A stretch of 21,104 nucleotides of DNA from a virus, in IMG/VR virus record IMGVR_UViG_3300009194_000057, positions 1 to 21,104 of that record. The stretch is one strand, 5' to 3'. This document shows, one piece after another, positions 1 to 6,517 of the stretch. Position numbers and translations under genes: made by a program. Each line of letters begins with the position of its first letter. The first letter of the stretch is position 1. Below the pieces are notes generated by a model. The model worked only from the letters and a program-made list of their open reading frames with translations. It was not told where the DNA came from and did no database searches.

Positions 1-191
1 CAGGTCGAGCCGGTTCTGGGGTTGGATCCGCTGATGTGGGTGCGGTTGCCGTAGCGCTGGATGTTGTAGCTGTTGCCGCTCTGGGCGTCGTAGCAGTGCT
101 GGAACGAGCCGCTGCCGGTGCAGGCAGCCTGGGCGGAGAGTGACAGCAGGGCAGCCGTGAGGCCGCCTGCAAGGGCGATTGCGATCTTCAT
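1..191 (-). CDS. small secreted protein, 3' end cut by the window edge
   Basis: The reading frame starts at ATG 191-189 on the minus strand and runs off the left edge after about 63 codons. The N-terminus begins MKIAIALAGG and continues through a hydrophobic stretch to SLSAQA followed by ACTGSG, which is a classic Sec signal peptide with an AxA-type cleavage site near residue 22-23. The visible mature part is small, polar and rich in Ser, Gly, Asn and Tyr, with two cysteines (CTGS...HCYD). A Shine-Dalgarno-like AGGGA lies a few bases upstream of the ATG. It sits downstream of the repressor on the same strand, the usual place for lysogeny-expressed accessory (moron) genes. I do not recognise a characterised family; an exported host-surface or periplasmic function is only inferred. 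Confidence 0.72.
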   Translation of the reverse strand, partial: MKIAIALAGGLTAALLSLSAQAACTGSGSFQHCYDAQSGNSYNIQRYGNRTHISGSNPRTGST

Positions 192-260
192 AGTCAGTTC
201 CCTGATGGTGCGTTTCCGGCCGCTCTGATGGCAAGCCTGGTACTCAGGGTAGCATCCGAA

Positions 261-944
261 TCAGACTTCGGTGCCGGCGAAGATGACGGTTCCGACGATC
301 TCGCAGTTGCCGTTGATCGGGACGTATTTCTCCGGCCAGTTGGGGTTCATGGCCTTGAGCATCTTCTGATCGCCGTCCTCGATGTATTGCTTGAACGTGG
401 CCTTGTCCTGATCCACCAGCTTGGCGACGACCTTCTTGCCGCTGATCGCCGGCACCTCCGGATCGACGAAGATGATGCTGCCCTGGGGGAACGTCGGGGC
501 CATTGAGTCGCCCTCGACGCGCAGGGCAAAGGTGTGCTCGCTGCACTCGACCGGGCAGGGCCAGTGCTTCACCTCCGTCAGATCCAGGCCTTCGAGGCTC
601 TCCATGTCCGTCCAGGCCCCGGCCTGCACCCAGGAGATCTCCGGTACCGCACGGATGCGGCTGGTGACCGGAGAGACGTTGGCTTTCCCGCTGGGATTCA
701 GTTCGTAGACGTTGCCGCGATCCCTGACGTCAGCGATCAACCCCGGGTCCACACCGTATTCCAGCCATTCCGCCGTCACGCCCAGCGTGCGCGCGATTGC
801 AGACAGCTTTCGCGAACTCTTGGCCTGCCCGCTTTCCAGCTTCTGATAGGCGGCCTGAGAGATGCCGGACATCCGCGCCACTTCCTGCTGCGTCAGCCCG
901 TGTTCCCGCCGCTTTGCGATGAGTCGATTCCGGAGAGTGTTCAT
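261..944 (-). CDS. CI/LexA-like phage repressor with S24 self-cleavage domain
   Basis: Counted from the ATG at 944 the protein has 227 residues. Residues about 18-38 form a helix-turn-helix (LTQQEVARMSGISQAAYQKL). A C-terminal peptidase S24 domain follows. It shows an Ala-Gly cleavage site in VQAGAW (about 108-109), the catalytic serine in GDSMAP (about 147) and the lysine in ATFKQ (about 185). Such repressors maintain lysogeny and are inactivated by RecA-stimulated autoproteolysis. The frame is open upstream to an ATG at 980, but the downstream ATG begins the typical MNTLRNRLIAKRREHG start, and a candidate -10 lies so close to it that the mRNA may be leaderless, as for lambda cI. It is divergent from a Cro-like gene with shared operators between them. 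Confidence 0.93.
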   Translation of the reverse strand: MNTLRNRLIAKRREHGLTQQEVARMSGISQAAYQKLESGQAKSSRKLSAIARTLGVTAEWLEYGVDPGLIADVRDRGNVYELNPSGKANVSPVTSRIRAVPEISWVQAGAWTDMESLEGLDLTEVKHWPCPVECSEHTFALRVEGDSMAPTFPQGSIIFVDPEVPAISGKKVVAKLVDQDKATFKQYIEDGDQKMLKAMNPNWPEKYVPINGNCEIVGTVIFAGTEV

Positions 945-951
945 ATCCGGA

Positions 952-980
952 AAGCTACAACCGAGGTTGTACATTGACAA
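952..980 (-). promoter_or_regulatory. candidate leftward promoter for the repressor, possibly leaderless
   Basis: On the minus strand TTGTCA (980-975) is followed after 17 bp by TAGCTT (957-952). The predicted start falls at about 945, next to the repressor ATG at 944, giving a transcript with almost no leader. Operator 1 lies inside the spacer and -10. The -10 is weak (3 of 6), so this is a tentative call. Confidence 0.4.
956..971. promoter_or_regulatory. operator 1 of the lysis-lysogeny switch
   Basis: TACAACCGAGGTTGTA is a palindrome with 7-bp arms and a 2-bp centre, lying in the 86-bp gap between the divergent repressor and Cro-like genes. It is just upstream of the rightward -35 and over the start region of the repressor transcript. 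A second copy of the same arms lies at 1003-1018. Binding by the repressor or the Cro-like protein is inferred from position. Confidence 0.8.
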
Positions 981-1003
981 ATCACCTTGGAAGTAATTAG
1001 ATT
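974..1003 (+). promoter_or_regulatory. rightward early promoter (PR-like)
   Basis: A perfect -35 hexamer TTGACA (974-979) is followed after 18 bp by TAGATT (998-1003, 4 of 6 consensus bases). The predicted start near 1010 falls inside operator 2. It would drive the Cro-like gene and the replication operon. Confidence 0.65.
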
Positions 1004-1018
1004 ACAACCTATGTTGTT
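1003..1018. promoter_or_regulatory. operator 2 of the lysis-lysogeny switch
   Basis: TACAACCTATGTTGTT repeats the operator 1 half-site exactly on the left and with two changes on the right. It overlaps the candidate rightward -10 and transcription start, where a bound repressor would block the Cro-like gene. Confidence 0.75.
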
Positions 1019-1030
1019 TGAGGGCTTGTT

Positions 1031-1288
1031 ATGACCACAAAGGTGATAATGCCGAGCATGGCGAAGCAGAAGAGGCTGATCGCGAAGGCGATCAAGCTCC
1101 TCGGCAATCGGCAGACGTCGATGGCCGACGCCCTTGAGTGCTCCCAGACGATGGTCTGGAAGCTCCTGAATGGTCATGCCCGCGTATCCATCCGCATGGC
1201 TCGCAAGATTCACCGCGCCACCCACGGCGAATGCGCTGAATACGAGCTGCGGCCCGACTTCTTCGAGCGGCCCACCGAGGCCGCTTGA
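1031..1288 (+). CDS. Cro/YdaS-like helix-turn-helix regulator
   Basis: This 85-aa protein is divergent from the repressor and first in the rightward operon, the position of Cro. Residues about 28-50 (TSMADALECSQTMVWKLLNG) form a helix-turn-helix of the YdaS/Cro type. The C-terminal ATHGECAEYELRPDFFE matches the tail of YdaS-like proteins, in which the LRPD.F motif is characteristic. GAGGG at 1020-1024 is a well-spaced ribosome binding site for the ATG at 1031. The likely role is binding the same operators to shut off the repressor and commit to lytic growth. Assignment to the family is by motif; the partner operators are inferred. Confidence 0.82.
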   Translation: MTTKVIMPSMAKQKRLIAKAIKLLGNRQTSMADALECSQTMVWKLLNGHARVSIRMARKIHRATHGECAEYELRPDFFERPTEAA

Positions 1289-1345
1289 AGCACCGAAGCC
1301 GCTCGTGAGAGCCGCGACCATCGCAACCAGCAGTAGGGGATCAAC

Positions 1346-1672
1346 ATGGATCGCTATCTCTCCGATGACCGTCGTCGCAAGCCGGAAGGCGAGCACCTCG
1401 ACCAGGTGGTGAAAGTGCGCTTCACCGAGGGCGAGCTGGAGGAACTCCAGGCCGCAGCGACGATGCAGACCGGCGGGCGACTTGCGCCCTATCTCCACGA
1501 CCTCGTCATGGAGGCGCACGAGATCCGCCAGAAACGCCACGCCCAGTTGCTCGATGACCTGGCCAACGGCAATCCGCTGAGTGACGAAAGCCGCGAGGCG
1601 GCAACGATGATGCTCCAGCGAATGGCCGAGCACGGACTCATGCGAAGCGTGGCTCAACAGCTGACGGCCTGA
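1346..1672 (+). CDS. small early protein, possible ribbon-helix-helix fold
   Basis: The 108-aa protein follows the Cro-like gene by 57 bp. Its segment VVKVRFTEGELEELQAAA followed by helices (residues about 21-60) resembles the strand-helix-helix of ribbon-helix-helix proteins and MobC-like accessory proteins, but no decisive motif is visible. The rest is charged and helical. AGGGGA upstream of the ATG serves as ribosome binding site. Its place between Cro and the replication initiator matches the CII-type regulator position in lambdoid phages, so an early regulatory role is possible. Function is unassigned. Confidence 0.7.
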   Translation: MDRYLSDDRRRKPEGEHLDQVVKVRFTEGELEELQAAATMQTGGRLAPYLHDLVMEAHEIRQKRHAQLLDDLANGNPLSDESREAATMMLQRMAEHGLMRSVAQQLTA

Positions 1673-1692
1673 CAGGGCCTTGGGAGGAAAGT

Positions 1693-1902
1693 GTGTTCGA
1701 TCGACAGATGGCTCAGGTCGCGCTCGAGCGAATGGACCCGGCGATACGATCGCTGGCTGAGGCCCAGGCAAAAGCGAGAGGGGTATCGGCGATCGATGCG
1801 GTGCTCGAAGCCGGCCTGCGGGTAGCCAGCGAGCAGACAGGAGAGGCGCTCTATGCGCTGAAACGCAGTCAGTCACGTCCGCAACTGCGGGCCGTCCAGT
1901 AA
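1693..1902 (+). CDS. small helical protein of unknown function, GTG start
   Basis: The 69-aa frame starts at GTG 1693, preceded by a strong GGGAGGA at 1682-1688; no ATG offers a better start. The sequence (AIRSLAEAQAKARGVSAIDAVLEAGLRVAS) is alpha-helical and resembles the antitoxin-like or ribbon-helix-helix accessory proteins common in early phage operons, but no family can be named with certainty. It is co-directional with its neighbours, 20 bp after the previous gene and 12 bp before a GC-rich hairpin. Confidence 0.65.
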   Translation: MFDRQMAQVALERMDPAIRSLAEAQAKARGVSAIDAVLEAGLRVASEQTGEALYALKRSQSRPQLRAVQ

Positions 1903-1914
1903 CCGGAAACGAGA

Positions 1915-1952
1915 AAGCCCCGGCGGGCTGTGGGGGCCATGTGCCGGGGCTT
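1915..1952 (+). terminator. GC-rich hairpin before the replication genes
   Basis: AAGCCCCGG (1915-1923) pairs perfectly with CCGGGGCTT (1944-1952) across a 20-base loop. Only two T residues follow, so it may be a weak terminator or attenuator. It ends just before the ribosome binding site of the initiator gene. The 3' half, CATGTGCCGGGGCTT, recurs at 8645-8659. Confidence 0.5.
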
Positions 1953-1967
1953 GCAGAGGATTTCAGT

Positions 1968-2882
1968 ATGACAAACGTTGCCGAGCTTGACCAGTACCGT
2001 GCGCGCCGAGAGGGCGCCCAATCGTCAGGCCCTGATAGTTCTCAGGGGCCTGCAAGGAGTCCGCAGGTGGAGGATGGGTTCACTCGCATCGCGAACGAGC
2101 TTTTCAGCGCGCTCATCCAGGCGCCGATGACGGATCGAGAGCGCCGTGTGGCACTGGCTGTCGTCCGCCTGACCTATGGCTGGAACAAGAAGGCCGACCG
2201 CATTGCAGACAGCCAACTGTCCGAGATCGCCGGCATGCCGCGCCAGAAGGTCAACAAGGTCAAGCAGCAGCTCATCGCCAAGAAGATCATCAAGTCGGAG
2301 GGTAGCGGTCACGGCATCCTCTCGATCAACAAGCACTTCGATCAGTGGGATTTCGGGGCCAAACATACCCCGATCCAAAAGGGTGACAAAAGGGGTGACA
2401 CTGTCACCCACGAGGGTGACAAAGTTTGTACCCCACGGGGGTGCACACCAAAGACAGAAGACATGAATACTCTCTCTAACGAGAGAGAGCGTATCGGCGA
2501 GCCGACACGCGATGCGTCCGTCGGTGATAAACCGAAGTCCAAGACCCTGCCCGACTGCCCGCACAACGAGATCCTCGACCTGTGGGCCGAGGTCATGCCC
2601 GACAAGCGTCAGCCCGCCAAGAACCTTTGGCAAGGCACCGAGCGTGCCCGCCACCTGGCCGCCCGTTGGAAAGCCGGATTCAGCATCAAGCACGAGCGCA
2701 CCGGCGAACCCCTGTACACCACCCGCGAGGAAGGCATCGCGTGGTGGGGCCGGTTCTTCCAGTTCCTGCGCAAGTCCGAGTTCCTGATGAGCGACCACCG
2801 CTGGTTCGGCCTGCAGTGGGTCGTGAAGCGCGAGAACTTCGTCAAGATCATGGAGCTGGCCTACCACGGGGGTAACGCATGA
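1968..2882 (+). CDS. phage replication initiator, lambda O-like N-terminal domain
   Basis: The 304-aa protein has the phage replication protein O N-terminal winged-helix domain at residues about 35-125, recognisable by GFTRIANELFSAL, the MTDRERRVALAVVRLTYGWNK core and a DSQLSEIAGM recognition segment. A hydrophilic linker follows, then a C-terminal region likely to load the helicase. ATG 1968 is preferred over an in-frame GTG at 1941 because AGAGGA lies seven bases upstream and the GTG lies inside a hairpin. The linker is encoded by repeated GGGTGACA units, resembling lambda, where the origin lies inside O. The stop overlaps the helicase start (ATGA), consistent with an initiator plus helicase pair. 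Confidence 0.88.
   Translation: MTNVAELDQYRARREGAQSSGPDSSQGPARSPQVEDGFTRIANELFSALIQAPMTDRERRVALAVVRLTYGWNKKADRIADSQLSEIAGMPRQKVNKVKQQLIAKKIIKSEGSGHGILSINKHFDQWDFGAKHTPIQKGDKRGDTVTHEGDKVCTPRGCTPKTEDMNTLSNERERIGEPTRDASVGDKPKSKTLPDCPHNEILDLWAEVMPDKRQPAKNLWQGTERARHLAARWKAGFSIKHERTGEPLYTTREEGIAWWGRFFQFLRKSEFLMSDHRWFGLQWVVKRENFVKIMELAYHGGNA
2381..2421. repeat. candidate replication origin iterons inside the initiator gene
   Basis: GGGTGACA occurs at 2381-2388, 2393-2400 and 2414-2421, with an inverted copy TGTCACCC at 2402-2409. Four copies in 41 bp fall in the low-complexity linker of the O-like gene, the same place as the lambda ori iterons. A hairpin at 2470-2489 follows. Origin function is inferred. 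Confidence 0.6.
2470..2489. repeat. CT/GA hairpin beside the iterons
   Basis: CTCTCTCT (2470-2477) and AGAGAGAG (2482-2489) form an 8-bp stem with a 4-base loop. The polypurine/polypyrimidine character and the position about 50 bp after the iterons suggest part of the origin, but this could be chance codon use (TLSNERE). Confidence 0.45.
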
Positions 2883-4261
2883 GCCTGTTTTCGCACGAAG
2901 CCGAGCAGAGCGTCATCGGTGCCTGCCTGCTCGAGAACCGCCTGATCGACAAGGTCTCCGACGTACTGGGTCACGCTGACTTCGCCTCCCTGGAGCACGC
3001 CGTGATCTGGTCGGCTATGACCCGCGTCCGCAACGCCGGCGAGGCGGTGGACATCATCTCCGTCTCCGAGCGCCTCGAGAGCGACCGGACGGATCAGGAG
3101 GTCGGCGGGCTGGCCTACCTCGCCGAGATCGCCAAGAACACGCCCAGCGCGGCCAATGCGCTGACCTACGCCGGCATCGTTGCCGATCTCGCCGCTCGCC
3201 GCCGGCTGCTGGAGTCCCTGACCGCCATCGAGGAGATGACCCGGGACAAGCAGCAGGCGCTGATGACGATCGTGGATGACGCCCAGGGGCGCCTGGCCAA
3301 GCTGATCCGCGCCGATGCCGACCAGGCGGGCCCGATGAGCGCCGACCTGGCCGACATGATCGATGAGATCGACCGCAAGTGGAACGGCGAGGAGGAGGCC
3401 ATGGGCCTGTCCTTCGGCCTGACCGACCTCGACGCTAGGACCATGGGCATGCACCCCGGCCAGCTGATTCTCGTCGGCGGCCGCCCGGCGATGGGCAAGA
3501 CCGCCTTCGCCCTGAACATCCTGCGCGCCTGCTGCGTGCGCGATCGCCGCCCGGCCGTGGTGTTCTCGATGGAGATGGACCGCCGGGCCCTGCGTAACCG
3601 CATGGCCGCTGCTATCGGCAACCTGCCGCTGCGCGCCATCCGCGACCCGAAGAGCTGCATGACGGACGAGCTGTGGCCGAAGCTCACCGACTCGGTCAAC
3701 TCGCTCAAGGATGCGCCGCTGATCGTCGATGACCGCGCCGGCATGTCGCCCAACCAGATCCGCGGTGCCGCCAAGCGCTGGCGTGACCACTACGGCGACC
3801 TGGGCATCGTGGTCGTGGACTACCTGCAGCTGATGCGCCCGGACGGCAAGCACAACTCCCGGGAGCAGGAGGTGGCCGAGGCCAGCCGGACCATGAAGCT
3901 GATGGCCAAGGAGCTGGGCTGCCCGGTGGTGGCGCTCTCGCAGCTCAATCGCAGCCTCGAGCAGCGCAGCGACAAGCGCCCGCAGATGTCCGACCTGCGT
4001 GAATCCGGCGCCTTGGAGCAGGACGCCGACCTGATCCTGTTCCTGTACCGGGACGAGGTCTACCACCCGAACAACGAGGCGACCCGCGGCATCGCCGAGA
4101 TCATCCTCGGCAAGCAGCGCGAGGGCGAGCTGGGCACCGTCTACGCCAGCTCCCAGCTGGGCAATGCGCGCTTCGCCGACCTGGACGCCGAGACGATTCG
4201 CAACCTGCGCAACCCCGAGCCAGCGGCCCCGGCCCCGCGCTCAGCCATGGCGGAGTTCTGA
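2879..4261 (+). CDS. dnaB: DnaB-family replicative helicase
   Basis: The 460-aa protein has full DnaB architecture: an N-terminal helical domain (residues 1-100, beginning with the conserved HEAEQSVIGACLL), a linker, and a RecA-like ATPase. Walker A is GGRPAMGKT at 200-208. The Walker B strand is IVVVDYLQLM, followed by the DnaB signature LSQLNR...KRP..SDLRESGALEQDAD. It unwinds DNA at the phage fork and is probably loaded by the upstream O-like protein, making a separate lambda-P loader unnecessary; none is seen. It overlaps the initiator by 4 nt. The length matches bacterial DnaB, so it appears intact. Position and phage neighbours mark it as the phage copy. Confidence 0.96.
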   Translation: MSLFSHEAEQSVIGACLLENRLIDKVSDVLGHADFASLEHAVIWSAMTRVRNAGEAVDIISVSERLESDRTDQEVGGLAYLAEIAKNTPSAANALTYAGIVADLAARRRLLESLTAIEEMTRDKQQALMTIVDDAQGRLAKLIRADADQAGPMSADLADMIDEIDRKWNGEEEAMGLSFGLTDLDARTMGMHPGQLILVGGRPAMGKTAFALNILRACCVRDRRPAVVFSMEMDRRALRNRMAAAIGNLPLRAIRDPKSCMTDELWPKLTDSVNSLKDAPLIVDDRAGMSPNQIRGAAKRWRDHYGDLGIVVVDYLQLMRPDGKHNSREQEVAEASRTMKLMAKELGCPVVALSQLNRSLEQRSDKRPQMSDLRESGALEQDADLILFLYRDEVYHPNNEATRGIAEIILGKQREGELGTVYASSQLGNARFADLDAETIRNLRNPEPAAPAPRSAMAEF

Positions 4262-4262
4262 C

Positions 4263-4478
4263 ATGACGACCTCGATCGATACCGTGCTGACCTCGCGCGA
4301 GATCGCGCACCTCGAGCGCCGCGGCATCCGGCCGGAGCGCTTCTATCCGTCAACCGGCGAACTGCTGGTCTGGGTGAACGGCGAGCCCTACGGCCTGAGC
4401 CTGCACCGCGTGAAGCAGATGGCCCGGCCGACACTCATCGACCGCGTTCGCGATTGGATTGGAGGGATTGCCGCATGA
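4263..4478 (+). CDS. small protein of unknown function
   Basis: The ATG at 4263 comes one base after the helicase stop, and GGAG about 8 bases upstream serves it. The 71-aa product (MTTSIDTVLTSREIAHLERR...VWVNGEPYGLSLHRVKQ) is basic with a short beta-rich centre. It ends in DWIGGIAA, a C-terminus imposed by the ribosome binding site and start of the next gene. It opens the run of overlapping small genes in the nin-like region. No family is recognised. Confidence 0.72.
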   Translation: MTTSIDTVLTSREIAHLERRGIRPERFYPSTGELLVWVNGEPYGLSLHRVKQMARPTLIDRVRDWIGGIAA

Positions 4479-4579
4479 CCAGCAACCTGCAGTGCCTGGC
4501 GATCATCGCCGGCAGCCATGTCGCCATTCTCGCCATCACGGCGTGCATGTGGGCTATCGCGAATGGAGGTGTGGCATGA
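4475..4579 (+). CDS. 34-aa single-pass membrane micro-protein
   Basis: The frame begins with an ATGA overlap to the preceding stop and ends with an ATGA overlap to the next gene. The product, MTSNLQCLAIIAGSHVAILA and on to NGGVA, is almost wholly one hydrophobic helix (residues about 6-28). GGAGGGA lies about 9 bases upstream of the ATG. The perfect fit between neighbours on both sides is the main support. A role cannot be assigned from sequence; small membrane proteins of this kind are common in phage operons and may act on the host membrane. Confidence 0.6.
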   Translation: MTSNLQCLAIIAGSHVAILAITACMWAIANGGVA

Positions 4580-4878
4580 CCACCGTCACCCAACTCACCC
4601 CGCGCTCCCGCCAGCGCCTGAACAACGCCGAGTGCCAGCTGGGCCGGGTCTATCTCGTCATGCGCGACGCCACGTACTGGCTCCAGCTCCACGAGATCGG
4701 CGACATCATCCTCGACCGCTTCAACCGGATGGACAGCCATGCAGCGATCAGCGCCCGGCTCCGCGACCTGCGGGCCATGGGATTCACGGTCGCCCGGCGT
4801 GACGTGAAAGGGCCGGGCAATACGAGGCCCTGCGAGTACCGGCTGTTCGAGGGGCATGACGAGGGAGGTGCGGCATGA
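4576..4878 (+). CDS. small winged-helix-like protein
   Basis: The 100-aa product starts at ATG 4576 with GGAGGT upstream. Its pattern YWLQLHEIGDIILDRFNRMDSHAAISARLRDLRAMGF is that of a winged helix: a helical scaffold, a recognition helix containing AAISARLRDL, and a wing leading to the basic RRDVKGPGNTRPCEYRLF. It probably binds DNA. A related layout (short winged-helix-like protein) recurs in the gene at 5353. Both ends overlap neighbours by 4 nt. No named family is assigned. Confidence 0.72.
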   Translation: MTTVTQLTPRSRQRLNNAECQLGRVYLVMRDATYWLQLHEIGDIILDRFNRMDSHAAISARLRDLRAMGFTVARRDVKGPGNTRPCEYRLFEGHDEGGAA

Positions 4879-5177
4879 AGATCAATCCATGGACCCATGA
4901 CGACTCGTTGACCCTGGCGGAACTGAAGGTCCAGGGGCTCACGCATGCCGAGTGCGCCCAGGCGATGGGGCGCTCACGCCCGACGATTTACCGGTACTGG
5001 AAGCACCGGGACGTCATGAACGAAGCGCGCCGGCTGCGCGCGGATGACATCCCCGAGGTCTACTACGAGGGCGTGGCCGCCTACCCCAGCCGGGAGTGCC
5101 CGTATCCCGAGTCGCGTATCCGCAATTACTGCTGGTGGTGGGCCGGGTGGAATGACTGCGAGCGGGGTGTGGCATGA
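4875..5177 (+). CDS. HTH domain fused to a ribosome-modulation-factor-like domain
   Basis: The 100-aa protein has two parts. Residues 1-45 carry a helix-turn-helix (LTLAELKVQGLTHAECAQAM and RSRPTIYRYWKHR) like those of resolvases and phage regulators. Residues about 63-98 (YYEGVAAYPSRECPYPES, then WWWAGWNDCERG) match the RMF fold pattern: an EG..A segment, then CPYP, then a W..GW motif before acidic residues. RMF inactivates 70S ribosomes as dimers; Rmf/CrpP-like proteins occur on phages and plasmids. The fusion suggests a small regulator touching both nucleic acid and ribosomes, which is inference. It overlaps both neighbours by 4 nt. Confidence 0.7.
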   Translation: MKINPWTHDDSLTLAELKVQGLTHAECAQAMGRSRPTIYRYWKHRDVMNEARRLRADDIPEVYYEGVAAYPSRECPYPESRIRNYCWWWAGWNDCERGVA

Positions 5178-5356
5178 AAGCGATCCGCATCACCACCCTC
5201 GTCCTGCTGATCGGCCTCGCCATCTACACCGCCACAGCCCTGGTGCTGTGGCAGCCCTGCCCAGCTGATTGGTCGTCACGCTCGCAAGCCGGGAGCGTCA
5301 CTGTTTGGACCACCGTGGCGCTGTTCGCCGCTGTCATCGGAGGTATGGAGTCTTGA
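5174..5356 (+). CDS. 60-aa two-helix membrane protein
   Basis: The product starts at an ATGA overlap with the preceding stop. It has two hydrophobic segments, residues about 6-26 (ITTLVLLIGLAIYTATALVL) and 44-57 (VWTTVALFAAVIGG), joined by a short polar loop containing CPADWSSRS. The short hairpin topology resembles small holins or accessory inner-membrane proteins, but its place among nin-type early genes makes a lysis role unlikely. It ends GGMES, again shaped by the next ribosome binding site. Function is unknown. Confidence 0.65.
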   Translation: MKAIRITTLVLLIGLAIYTATALVLWQPCPADWSSRSQAGSVTVWTTVALFAAVIGGMES

Positions 5357-5607
5357 GCAACGTCACGTATATCGGCTACGCAGAGTTCGACCTGCCCATG
5401 GAAGTGCTGGGCGTGCTGATGCGCCATGCCGAGCCGACCGCCGCAGAGATCGCGCACGACATTGAGATGAGCCATCAGCGCCGGTTTGCCGCCGAGGAGA
5501 TCGTCGATGCCATCCATCGGCTGCTGCAACTCGGCTACCGGGTGCTGGCCCACAACGACCCGGATGGCGTGCGGTATGAGCTGGTTACGGGAGGGAGTGC
5601 GGCATGA
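5353..5607 (+). CDS. small winged-helix-like protein, TTG start
   Basis: The frame has no ATG near its upstream neighbour; TTG 5353 forms a TTGA overlap with the preceding stop and has GGAGGT (5339-5344) and GGAG (5347-5350) upstream, so TTG is the best start, giving 84 aa. The sequence MEVLGVLMRHAEPTAAEIAHDIEMSHQRRFAAEEIVDAIHRLLQLGYRVLA reads as a winged helix-turn-helix, followed by a beta wing (YELV). It resembles the product at 4576 in size and layout. Probable DNA-binding protein, unassigned. Confidence 0.7.
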   Translation: MSNVTYIGYAEFDLPMEVLGVLMRHAEPTAAEIAHDIEMSHQRRFAAEEIVDAIHRLLQLGYRVLAHNDPDGVRYELVTGGSAA

Positions 5608-6077
5608 GTAAGGAGCTAGTCATCCCCGTCAACGTGCCGGCTGATTACGTGCCAGCCATTGAGCGGACAAAGGCGGCAGCTACAAAAGGCGTCCAGGGTG
5701 GGCGCCCCTTCGAGATCGCTCTGCGCTACCCGACCCGAGAGCAGATCCAGAACGCGAAGTTCCACGCCATGATCGGCGACATCCACCGCCAGTGCTTCCG
5801 GGGCTACTCGTTCGACGGCGTGAAGGCGGTACTTGTGAATCAGTTTGCGAGGGAAATGGATGAAGCTGGCACCCCATTGGCCAGCCCGGGCGAGAAGGTC
5901 TGGGACTGGCAGAGTCAGGAGCCGGTCTATGTCCGCCCATCCACGACCAAGTTCCGAAAGCCCGAGGCAGCTGCCTTCATCGAGTTCCTGTATGCGGCCG
6001 GCACGGATCTCGATGTGACATGGAGCAAGAAGGCGCTGGCGATCTATGACGAGTACAAGGAGGCGAAGGCGGCATGA
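5604..6077 (+). CDS. ninB: NinB-family recombination mediator (lambda Orf-like)
   Basis: The 157-aa product matches NinB/Orf: NAKFHAMIGDIHRQ near residues 51-64, then AVLVNQFARE, then RPSTTKFRKPEAAAFIEFLY near residues 112-131. Lambda Orf binds single-stranded DNA and SSB and replaces RecFOR in phage recombination. Length is close to the family norm. It overlaps its neighbours on both sides by 4 nt within the nin-like operon and lies just before DUF968 and PD-(D/E)XK nucleases, forming a recombination cluster. Confidence 0.92.
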   Translation: MSKELVIPVNVPADYVPAIERTKAAATKGVQGGRPFEIALRYPTREQIQNAKFHAMIGDIHRQCFRGYSFDGVKAVLVNQFAREMDEAGTPLASPGEKVWDWQSQEPVYVRPSTTKFRKPEAAAFIEFLYAAGTDLDVTWSKKALAIYDEYKEAKAA

Positions 6078-6517
6078 AGAGAACTGCACTGAAACGTCGC
6101 ACCCAGATTCGCGCCAAAACACCTCTTTCTGCAAAGCGCCCCGTGCAGAAAGCTTGCAGAAAGCCTAAGAGAGCCGTGCAGAAAGAGAGCCGGTTCCGCA
6201 GCGAGCGCTATCTGGCGTTCGTGCGCAGCCTGCCTTGCAGCGTGTGCGGCGCTCCGGCTGATTCAGCGCACCACATCATCGCCATGTACAACCTGTCCGG
6301 CATGGGCCTGAAAGCGCCGGATTCTTTCGTCATGCCAGTGTGTGACGGGCCGGTCGGATGCCACGCCCGCATTCATGCCGAACCCGAGCTGCAACGCCTG
6401 CAACCGTGGTGGCTGACGGACACGATCAATCGCGGGCTCGACCAGTTCACCGACGAGCCGATAGTCGGGGCGCTATGTGAGGCGCTGGAATTCATCGCAG
6501 AGCGGGAGGCGGAATGA
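6074..6517 (+). CDS. DUF968-like HNH-type putative nuclease
   Basis: The 147-aa protein has a very basic N-terminus (KRTALKRRTQIRAK and repeats of VQK) and then a DUF968-like zinc/HNH core: RYLAFVRSLPCSVCG, SAHHI, GMGLKAPDSFVMPVC, and CHARIHAE. The Cys-Cys pair, the His-His pair and the final H..IH fit a His-Cys metal-finger nuclease. DUF968 proteins sit at the lambda nin/Rap position and are thought to act in phage recombination. The N-terminal coding region contains four 9-bp repeat copies. It overlaps NinB and the next gene by 4 nt. Confidence 0.82.
   Translation: MKRTALKRRTQIRAKTPLSAKRPVQKACRKPKRAVQKESRFRSERYLAFVRSLPCSVCGAPADSAHHIIAMYNLSGMGLKAPDSFVMPVCDGPVGCHARIHAEPELQRLQPWWLTDTINRGLDQFTDEPIVGALCEALEFIAEREAE
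6125..6185. repeat. four copies of a 9-bp repeat
   Basis: TGCAGAAAG occurs at 6144-6152, 6155-6163 and 6177-6185, with an exact inverted copy CTTTCTGCA at 6125-6133. The inverted copy and first direct copy can form a 9-bp stem. They encode the basic VQK.CRKPKRAVQK segment of the DUF968-like protein. Protein or RNA recognition is possible but unproven. Confidence 0.6.

Noticed and set aside
941-1876. A 311-codon minus-strand frame across the Cro-like and downstream genes
   Set aside because: It crosses the operator-promoter region and lies opposite three short genes with good ribosome sites; it has no domain signature.
2861-4066. A 401-codon open frame on the minus strand opposite the helicase gene
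   Set aside because: It is the antisense shadow of an intact DnaB gene in GC-rich DNA. It has no family motif and no upstream ribosome site, unlike the antisense HNH frame in intein 1.
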